Shown piece by piece: positions 1 through 5,377 of a stretch of 5,898 nt of DNA. The stretch comes from Candidatus Saccharimonadales bacterium (GTDB lineage Bacteria; Patescibacteriota; Saccharimonadia; Saccharimonadales; Saccharimonadaceae): contig JASLCR010000052.1 in NCBI GenBank assembly GCA_030145955.1, positions 1 to 5,898 on the forward strand. The letters are read 5' to 3'. Numbering within the stretch: the first letter of the stretch is position 1; each line of letters begins with the position of its first letter. A program made the translations under genes and the position numbers. A model generated the notes under the pieces. The model had not been told where the DNA came from. It did not search any database and saw nothing but the letters and a program-made list of their open reading frames with translations.

Positions 1-421
1 CACTGAGCTGATGCGGGAAGCTTTTCTCTTTGCCCTGCAGACCGACGAGCTCAATAATACGTGGCACGGTGGTCTTGATCTCACGATTTGTCATACCAGC
101 AATTTCAAGCGCAAATGCTACATTTTCAAACACCGTACGCTGCGGAAGTAACTTAAAGTCCTGGAATACAACGCCGATTTTGCGGCGAAGTAGTGGAATA
201 TGGCGGTCTTTAAGCGTATCGTAATCAATACCACCGACAACAATCTTGCCTGTCGTCGGCTTCTCTTCGCGTGTCAATAACTTGAGCAGCGTACTTTTAC
301 CCGCTCCACTTGTTCCAACCAAAATAACAAATTCTTTTGGCGCGACATGCAAACTAATGCGATTGATGGCAGGCTTGGTAGCCTTGCCATATGTCTTCGT
401 TACCCTATCTAACAAAATCAT
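1..421 (-). CDS. ftsE: FtsE, cell-division ABC transporter ATPase (N-terminal 140 residues; 3' end outside window)
   Basis: FtsE is the cytoplasmic ATPase that pairs with the membrane protein FtsX at the division ring and controls peptidoglycan hydrolases. The reading frame starts at an ATG at 421 (MILLDRVTKTYG) and runs off the left edge. Visible parts of the ABC domain are Walker A GTSGAGKST at residues 36-44, with Thr where Pro is usual in FtsE, and the Q-loop Gln at 87. The hallmark FtsE stretch RKIGVVFQDFKLLPQ begins at residue 80 and is followed by TVFENVAF. The window ends at residues 139-140 (Leu-Ser), the expected beginning of the LSGGE signature, so Walker B and the H-loop are not seen. 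The gene lies 32 bases after prfB. It has no Shine-Dalgarno sequence but has a strong extended -10 element just before the ATG. ftsX is expected immediately to the left, outside the window. The FtsE-specific Q-loop region makes another ABC ATPase unlikely. Confidence 0.93.
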   Translation of the reverse strand, partial: MILLDRVTKTYGKATKPAINRISLHVAPKEFVILVGTSGAGKSTLLKLLTREEKPTTGKIVVGGIDYDTLKDRHIPLLRRKIGVVFQDFKLLPQRTVFENVAFALEIAGMTNREIKTTVPRIIELVGLQGKEKSFPHQLS

Positions 422-431
422 TACTTGTCTT

Positions 432-440
432 ATTATAGCA
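432..440 (-). promoter_or_regulatory. Extended -10 promoter element for ftsE
   Basis: On the minus strand this reads TGCTATAAT, a perfect extended -10 (TGn plus TATAAT). It lies in the 32-base gap between prfB and ftsE, so coding constraint does not explain it. Ten bases separate the hexamer from the ftsE ATG at 421, which would put the transcription start about 2 to 4 bases before the ATG. No -35 hexamer is evident at 17 or 18 bases (CTCATA, ACTCAT), which extended -10 promoters tolerate. No Shine-Dalgarno sequence fits between the element and the ATG. The match is seen; promoter activity is inferred. Confidence 0.5.
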
Positions 441-453
441 GACGTGTAGCTAT

Positions 454-1542
454 CTATGAGTCTAACGCACCCGATACTTCAAGATATGAAGTGATGAAGT
501 TGTCAATTTTACCATCAAGAACTTTCCCCGCATCCTTCTCTTCATATTTTGTTCGAGTATCTTTTACTAGTGTATACGGGTGCAATACGTAATTTCGTAT
601 CTGACTTCCCCAGTTTGCGCTTTCGCCAGCGCGGAGATCCGAAAGCCTTTCAGCATGCTGTTCTAACTTCATTTGTGCAAGCTTTGAGCGTAAGATTTTC
701 ATGGCCGTCTCTTTGTTTTGGATCTGTGAACGCTCATTTTGAATCGCCACTACCGTATTTGTCGGTAAGTGCGTTATGCGTACTGCCGAATCAGTTGTAT
801 TGACGCTCTGTCCACCATGGCCGCCACTGCGATATACATCAATTTTAAGATCTTTGTCATCAATCTCTACTTCTTCTGGGACATCGATTTGCGGTAGTAT
901 TTCTACAAGTGCAAAGCTAGTTTGACGTAAATTATCGCTGTTAAATGGACTTAGACGCACGAGCCGATGCACGCCATTCTCAGATCGTAATTTACCATAG
1001 GCATATGGCCCGGCAACCTCGATCACGCTTGTCTTGATGCCAGCTTCCTCGCCAGCTGAACGTTCGACATTTTTCGCGCTCATGTTGGTCTTTTCCGCCC
1101 ACCGTAAATACATCCGCTCGAGCATCTCAGCCCAATCTTGTGCATCGGTACCACCCACGCCTGCCGTGATACGTAGAATTACATTGTGGTCGTCATACTC
1201 ACCATTAAAGAGCAGGTCTTTTTTGCGCTCAGCAAATTCATTTTCAAGTGCAGTGATTTGCGTCTCGAACTCCGCCTGCAAGCTGTCATCACCAAGTGCC
1301 ATGAGCTCTTCGATATCATTCACTTGCCCCGCAAGCGTTTGCCACGGCTCAATAAGCGAACGAAGGTCTGCTGCTTTTTTACTCACCTCCTGCGCATGTG
1401 TTGGGTTATTCCAAACCTCCGGCTCAGCAAGCTCGTTATCAAGTATTGTCAGTTGCTTTTTTTTCGCATCAATCTGCAGACGCTCCAGCGCTGCGGCAAT
1501 ATCGCTCTTCAGGTCGGTTACTCGTTTTTTCAGAGGTTGCAT
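454..1542 (-). CDS. prfB: Peptide chain release factor 2 (RF2), encoded in one frame without programmed frameshift
   Basis: RF2 recognises UAA and UGA stop codons in the ribosomal A site and triggers hydrolysis of the finished peptide. The 362-residue product is full length for the family. The N-terminal helical domain (about residues 1-110) is followed by the RF core. The stop-recognition tripeptide SPF is at 198-200, inside VHRLVRLSPF, and identifies RF2 rather than RF1. The catalytic GGQ is at 243-245 in SGGHGGQSVNTTDSAVRITH. The segment DAKKKQL at residues 25-31 matches the point just after the frameshift site of E. coli prfB, but here Leu22-Gln23-Ile24 is read straight through with no in-frame UGA. 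The ATG lies 3 bases after the murL stop, with no Shine-Dalgarno sequence; a -10-like hexamer precedes it. The stop codon is TAG. ftsE follows after 32 bases. Confidence 0.97.
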   Translation of the reverse strand: MQPLKKRVTDLKSDIAAALERLQIDAKKKQLTILDNELAEPEVWNNPTHAQEVSKKAADLRSLIEPWQTLAGQVNDIEELMALGDDSLQAEFETQITALENEFAERKKDLLFNGEYDDHNVILRITAGVGGTDAQDWAEMLERMYLRWAEKTNMSAKNVERSAGEEAGIKTSVIEVAGPYAYGKLRSENGVHRLVRLSPFNSDNLRQTSFALVEILPQIDVPEEVEIDDKDLKIDVYRSGGHGGQSVNTTDSAVRITHLPTNTVVAIQNERSQIQNKETAMKILRSKLAQMKLEQHAERLSDLRAGESANWGSQIRNYVLHPYTLVKDTRTKYEEKDAGKVLDGKIDNFITSYLEVSGALDS

Positions 1543-1545
1543 TAC

Positions 1546-2805
1546 TTATAATTGTATCATTTGGCTTGGATATTCCTGATCTTTGTCAAAATCCACCGCT
1601 GGTACATCAAAAGGTAATGATTGATAGCCATTCTCAAGCGCTTTGTGATAGGCGAACCGTAGTTCATCTACCTCACCCACACATTCAAATGGTTTCATGA
1701 TACCGTCGATACCAAGAAGACCCTTAAACGTTTCATGAAGGAATGCCTTATGGAATAAATCTTGGCCACCAAACAATGACCGTAACTCATTCATCTCCAC
1801 GAAGGGTGCAAACAGCAGATACGAATTGGCGCACTTAGGACAATTACCACACCATGCAAGACGTTCGTTATTCATCCCTTGGCCGTAGTTTGCAACATTG
1901 CATGAACTGAAAGAGTGACCAAATTTATCCCATGCCTTCTGAACGAAAAGCTCCGCAATCTTTAGTTCACTATATTGCCTGAGTGGCGATCCGATCCTGA
2001 TATCAGGTGAGATATAGCGCTGCACGTACTCGGCAAAAAGTTGCTCCGCCTGCCAAGTCTTTGACCACTGATGAGTAACCGCCAGATCTCCAATGTACGC
2101 ATGTGGCTCCTCGCCCTCGTGACCAATCGCAGAAAGTATCGTGTTCTTGTTATCAAGCACTGCCTGAACAAGCGATATCGCCAGTACAATGAATGTTACT
2201 GGTACATGACCGTTCCTCCCACCCTGTTCAGTCGTTTGCTTGAGTGCCTCTCGGTCAATGAATCGCCTAACAAGACGTATGGGCTGACCAATAGTATCGA
2301 TAACCGCTGGATAATGATTTGTGCTCGAGATATAGAGCGATGAAAATTCAGTATTTCCCTCCTTGAGCAAGGAGGCAACAAGTAAAGAGTCTTTGCCACC
2401 GCTCTGTAGCGAGACCACACCCTTACCATGGTAAGGCAGAGCTTCCTCAGCTTCTCCTGACACCCTGAAATTTGCAAGGTCACCACGAGTGAGATTATTT
2501 TCATAAGCAAACTGACTTAAGCCTTCTTGATACACATTGTTCAGGAAACTTGCCTGCCATGTATCGATGGTCCTGTCTGAAAAACCAATATCGCGAGTTG
2601 GGAATGTCTTGAAATATGACGTGCCAATCAAAAGATGGGCAAGATTAAGTGCATGTGCCAATACTTCGTGATCATAGTCAGTACTCTCGCCCGCAAAGAC
2701 AACTTTCTCCAAAAAAATATAATCGGTGTTTTGAAAAAAATAGCGAAACTCTGCCGTCCTTGATTCCTCGTCAAAGCTCCAATCATCAAAGATAAATTGA
2801 CTCAC
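1546..2805 (-). CDS. murL: MurL-type UDP-N-acetylmuramoyl-L-alanyl-L-glutamate epimerase (PP-loop family)
   Basis: MurL enzymes use ATP, releasing AMP and pyrophosphate, to convert the terminal L-Glu of UDP-MurNAc-L-Ala-L-Glu to D-Glu during cytoplasmic peptidoglycan precursor synthesis. The 419-residue product has the family's parts in order: an N-terminal region with DDWSFDEESRTAEFRYFF (7-24), a middle part with LIGTSYFKT (59-67), a PP-loop SGGKDS (135-140), the motif GRNGHVPVT (196-204), a cysteine cluster CGNCPKC (Cys319, 322, 325) followed by ANSYLLFAPF, and a C-terminal KPFECVGEVDE (371-381). The PP-loop fits an adenylating mechanism. NGHVPVT, CxxCPKC and KPFECVG are the features I associate with MurL rather than with QueC, TilS or ThiI. 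The start is a GTG overlapping the murD stop by four bases (GTGA), with a purine-rich GAGGTGG upstream, so translation is probably coupled to murD. No signal peptide or membrane segment is seen. The function is assigned from remembered family motifs and context, not from a search; automatic annotation may call it hypothetical or ExsB-like. Confidence 0.85.
   Translation of the reverse strand: MSQFIFDDWSFDEESRTAEFRYFFQNTDYIFLEKVVFAGESTDYDHEVLAHALNLAHLLIGTSYFKTFPTRDIGFSDRTIDTWQASFLNNVYQEGLSQFAYENNLTRGDLANFRVSGEAEEALPYHGKGVVSLQSGGKDSLLVASLLKEGNTEFSSLYISSTNHYPAVIDTIGQPIRLVRRFIDREALKQTTEQGGRNGHVPVTFIVLAISLVQAVLDNKNTILSAIGHEGEEPHAYIGDLAVTHQWSKTWQAEQLFAEYVQRYISPDIRIGSPLRQYSELKIAELFVQKAWDKFGHSFSSCNVANYGQGMNNERLAWCGNCPKCANSYLLFAPFVEMNELRSLFGGQDLFHKAFLHETFKGLLGIDGIMKPFECVGEVDELRFAYHKALENGYQSLPFDVPAVDFDKDQEYPSQMIQL
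1551..1559 (-). promoter_or_regulatory. Possible extended -10 element for prfB, inside the end of murL
   Basis: The minus strand reads TGATACAAT, matching TGn plus a 5-of-6 TATAAT hexamer, and ends 8 bases before the prfB ATG. A start 7 to 9 bases downstream would give a leaderless or nearly leaderless mRNA. The element overlaps the last codons of murL (Met-Ile-Gln-Leu-stop), so chance is a real alternative. A TTGACA lies further upstream but with a 27-base spacer, too long to act as its -35. Both prfB and ftsE carry AAGTAATG across the start. Confidence 0.3.
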
Positions 2806-4034
2806 AAAGCTTTCACCACCTCTCGGAATTGATCACCGCGGTCATAAAAGCTCTTAAACATATCAAAACTAGCACATGCAGGGCTAAGGAGTACTATGTC
2901 ACCAACAGTAGCATATGATCGAGCCAAATTGACGATTTCGGTCATCGTATGAAGGTCGGAGACTTTCAGCTCGACCCCCTCCTGCAAAATACCTGCCAAT
3001 TTATGGCGAATCTCACCGATAATAATCACCTTTTTGATATTCTTGGCTGCGCATAATGCATCACGAAGTTCAGTAAAATTAGCTCCCTTATCAGTACCGC
3101 CAATAATGAGAATTTCAGGCTGAGTAAAAGACTTGATTGCCGCTACTGTCGCAGCTGGTGCCGACGAGAAGCTATCATTGTAGTACGTTACGCCATCAAG
3201 CTCGCGTACTTTTTCTAATCGATGAGGTAGTCCTTCGAATGCCGCAAGACCGTCACGAATCTCATCATCACTCACACCAAACTCTCGCACTGCAGCAATT
3301 GCGGCAGCTGCATTCTCTTGGTTATGCTTACCAGGCAGCTTGAGGCTTGAGATAAATTCATCAATCATAAACGGATATTCAATCTTCTTGGCAGGAGACT
3401 TTGCGGCAATTTGCTGTGAAAACTGATTATCTCGATTGAAAATTACCACATCTCCAGACATCTGGTGAGCTGCAATATTACCCTTTGCTGCCACATAGTC
3501 ACTCATATCTTCATGAACATTCATGTGGTCCGGCTCAATCATAAGTACCACAGCAATATGTGGTGATTTCTCAATATCCCATAGCTGAAAGCTGCTCATC
3601 TCGTAAACAACAATGTCGCTTGCCTGGATCTTTGGGAGCTCTTCGAGTGCCGGTGTACCGATATTGCCAACAAGGTGCACAGTCCGGCCAGCCGCACGTA
3701 AAATCGATGCAATCAAACTACAGGTCGTACCCTTCCCCTTCGTACCGGTCACACCAATAATCGGCGCCGGGCATTTGGTAAAGAACTCGTTAGTTGCACT
3801 CCAGATTTTGCCATTCGTCTGGATTTTACGCGGTGACAAGCCTGCTGTACGTACCACCACGTCAAAGTCAGCGAGTTGGCTAAAAGCATCTGGGCCAAGG
3901 ATCGTCTCGGCACCTGCCGGCACATCCTCAAGCGTAGTTCGTTCATCGACAATTACCACCTCATTTTCAGAGGTATTCCAATATAGAAAGTTTTGCTTTC
4001 CTTCGAGACCGTAGCCAGCAATAGCAATCTTCAT
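2802..4034 (-). CDS. murD: MurD-family UDP-MurNAc-L-Ala glutamate ligase, probably MurD2-like (L-Glu adding)
   Basis: This Mur ligase joins glutamate to UDP-MurNAc-L-Ala with ATP in the cytoplasm. The 410-residue protein is slightly short for MurD. Residues 1-90 form a small Rossmann-type UDP domain starting KIAIAGYGLEG. The ATP loop GTKGKGTT (97-104) differs from the usual GTNGKST. His170 (PDHMNVH) and Lys184 (VAAKGNI, the carbamylated Lys) are kept, as are HNQENAAAA (237-245) and GLPHRLE (268-274). In the C-terminal domain GGTDKG (312-317) and SPACASFDMFKSF (384-396) match MurD, keeping equivalents of E. coli Lys348, Ser415 and Phe422. The DSKATN motif, however, is DSFSSA (287-292), replacing E. 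coli Lys319 by Phe and Thr321 by Ser. With MurL overlapping directly downstream, this suggests a ligase that adds L-Glu. Membership in the MurD family is certain; the glutamate stereochemistry is inferred. It starts with ATG, 9 bases after the M16 gene, without a Shine-Dalgarno sequence, and stops with TGA. Confidence 0.93.
   Translation of the reverse strand: MKIAIAGYGLEGKQNFLYWNTSENEVVIVDERTTLEDVPAGAETILGPDAFSQLADFDVVVRTAGLSPRKIQTNGKIWSATNEFFTKCPAPIIGVTGTKGKGTTCSLIASILRAAGRTVHLVGNIGTPALEELPKIQASDIVVYEMSSFQLWDIEKSPHIAVVLMIEPDHMNVHEDMSDYVAAKGNIAAHQMSGDVVIFNRDNQFSQQIAAKSPAKKIEYPFMIDEFISSLKLPGKHNQENAAAAIAAVREFGVSDDEIRDGLAAFEGLPHRLEKVRELDGVTYYNDSFSSAPAATVAAIKSFTQPEILIIGGTDKGANFTELRDALCAAKNIKKVIIIGEIRHKLAGILQEGVELKVSDLHTMTEIVNLARSYATVGDIVLLSPACASFDMFKSFYDRGDQFREVVKAL
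2816..2822 (-). promoter_or_regulatory. Shine-Dalgarno-like site for murL, inside the end of murD
   Basis: The minus strand reads GAGGTGG and ends 10 bases before the GTG at 2805. It lies in the last murD codons. It supports the GTG as the true start and coupled translation, although the spacing is slightly long. Confidence 0.45.
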
Positions 4035-4040
4035 ATAGCT

Positions 4041-4046
4041 ATTTTA
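4041..4046 (-). promoter_or_regulatory. Possible -10 element for murD (murL), overlapping the stop of the M16 gene
   Basis: The minus strand reads TAAAAT, 5 of 6 to TATAAT. It overlaps the TAA stop of the peptidase gene and ends exactly 6 bases before the murD ATG, so the first base of the ATG would be the transcription start. There is no TGn extension and no clear -35. No Shine-Dalgarno sequence is present. Weak taken alone; it gains weight from the same layout at prfB and ftsE. Confidence 0.25.
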
Positions 4047-5333
4047 CTCTGTTTTTGGGAAGAGTGTATTGAGCTTATCTGAAAGTTTGATGATTTCTTC
4101 ACGATCTTCGCTAGAAACACCAGCCAACACCCATGTGCTGTGTGCAATAAAGCTCTCTGCCGTCGTACGCATCAAATCAAGTGTCGTACCATTGATAGCA
4201 TCTGGCACTTTCTCGTAATCTTTCACAACACCGTCAGCAAAGTAACGATTCGTGTAGAAATTACTGATCTGTGAAACAGTTTGTGCACCCATCTGATGGC
4301 GACCCAGTGCGTAGCTTTTTGCTGCATCCAGCTCTGCTTCGGTAATCTTGCCGTCTAGCACGGCGCGAATCTCACGCACAATAATATCGAATAGTGCTGG
4401 TGCCGTATCATGATTCACCTGCCCACCAAAGTCCCAACTACTATCGTGGAAGCCTGCTGATGTATCGGAGAATACGCCGTATGCCAGACCTTTCGAGCGC
4501 GCAGCACCATAAATACGTGAGTGCATCGTACCGGTCAGTATGTGATCAAGAGCGTCCATCGCATCTGATTCTTCATCACTGAGTTCGCGTGGCACCATAA
4601 GTGTCAGCCCGAATGTAAGATTACTTGCCTCTTTACGGCGGATCAATGTTGGGTTGCCGCTTGAAAGATCATCTTTCGGTACGTCGAATCGCTCACCCTG
4701 CTTCAATTCCCATTCATCGAGCTGGCGCAAAATTTCACTCTTGCGACCCTGTAACTTACCAGCAATCACGAAGCGCATATTTTCAGCGGTGTGAGTACGG
4801 CGGTAGTGCTCCTTAATGTCGGCAAGCGTGACATTATTGATCGTTTGAATACGCTGCCAAAACGTATAAATATCTTCGCCAAGAAGTTGCTGAATCTTTG
4901 GCCAAAGCACACGGTTGTGGTTATTAAGATAACCCGTAAGCTCACTCTTTACGTTACCCTTCTCGGCTTCAAGTTCAGCTTCGTTGAAGCGTGGCGAGCA
5001 AATAGCCATACGCTGCAGATCCAAAATCCGTTCCCACTCAAAGTCAGCACAGTCGGCCACATATACCATCGAAAGATCAGAGGTAAATGCATTGTGATAG
5101 GCACCGTTTTTCGTAAATTCAGCTTCGTATTCATGCTCACTTTTATATTTTGCATTGGCACCAAATGCCATATGCTCCATGATATGAGCTGTTTCGTAGA
5201 TGTCTTTGTGCTTTACATAGCGATTACCAGCCCGAAATTGGAACTGAAAACTCATTACCGTTGCGCCAGGAACATCGATAAGGAGGCCGCGCGCGCCATT
5301 TTTTAATTTTACTTCTTGAACGGTATGTTTCAC
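4044..5333 (-). CDS. M16-family (pitrilysin/MPP-like) zinc metallopeptidase, single-unit type
   Basis: The protein is a 429-residue M16 peptidase made of one N-terminal catalytic half and one C-terminal half, the size of M16B members that work as dimers. The inverted zinc motif HIMEH is at 50-54 (His50 and His54 as ligands, Glu53 as catalytic base). The third ligand is probably Glu131 in GNVKSEL, 77 residues after His54, the spacing seen in pitrilysin. NGAYHNAFTSDLSMVY (77-91) matches the strand region after the motif. The C-terminal half has the conserved segment HSRIYGAARSKGLAYGVFS (271-289), corresponding to the Arg-Tyr substrate-binding region. All catalytic residues are present, so it should be active. 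No signal peptide or membrane segment is seen, so it is probably cytoplasmic; the substrate is unknown. It starts with GTG after an AGAAAGG site, 44 bases downstream of secA, and ends 9 bases before murD. Alternative start codons would remove the first beta strand. Confidence 0.88.
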   Translation of the reverse strand: MKHTVQEVKLKNGARGLLIDVPGATVMSFQFQFRAGNRYVKHKDIYETAHIMEHMAFGANAKYKSEHEYEAEFTKNGAYHNAFTSDLSMVYVADCADFEWERILDLQRMAICSPRFNEAELEAEKGNVKSELTGYLNNHNRVLWPKIQQLLGEDIYTFWQRIQTINNVTLADIKEHYRRTHTAENMRFVIAGKLQGRKSEILRQLDEWELKQGERFDVPKDDLSSGNPTLIRRKEASNLTFGLTLMVPRELSDEESDAMDALDHILTGTMHSRIYGAARSKGLAYGVFSDTSAGFHDSSWDFGGQVNHDTAPALFDIIVREIRAVLDGKITEAELDAAKSYALGRHQMGAQTVSQISNFYTNRYFADGVVKDYEKVPDAINGTTLDLMRTTAESFIAHSTWVLAGVSSEDREEIIKLSDKLNTLFPKTE

Positions 5334-5343
5334 TGAATCAGAG

Positions 5344-5350
5344 CCTTTCT
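5344..5350 (-). promoter_or_regulatory. Shine-Dalgarno-like site for the M16 peptidase gene
   Basis: The minus strand reads AGAAAGG, ending 10 bases before the GTG at 5333, in the 44-base spacer after secA. It is only a partial match to AGGAGG, but it is the only candidate and supports the GTG start. Confidence 0.4.
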
Positions 5351-5377
5351 GCCCAAAGAGTTATGTTTTTATATTAG

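Noticed and set aside
1034..1579. Plus-strand open frame of 181 codons over prfB
   Set aside because: It lies opposite a clear RF2 gene, and its Ser-rich translation resembles no family I know; it is a shadow of prfB codon usage.
1546..2805. QueC/ExsB-like or tRNA-modifying PP-loop enzyme
   Set aside because: The SGGKDS motif alone would fit, but NGHVPVT, CGNCPKC, KPFECVG and the overlap with murD fit MurL better.
4035..4042. Palindrome ATAGCTAT next to the murD start as an operator
   Set aside because: Eight AT-rich bases at a gene junction are easily chance, and there is no second copy with dyad spacing typical of a regulator.
4791..5306. Plus-strand open frame of 171 codons over the M16 gene
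   Set aside because: It is antisense to the conserved zinc-motif region, shows no recognisable domain, and has no promoter or ribosome site that I can see.
5334..5377. Possible terminator or promoter between secA and the M16 gene
   Set aside because: Only a four-base stem (CTTT/AAAG) can form and no U-run follows it. TATAAA and TAATAT hexamers occur but have no TGn extension and no -35.
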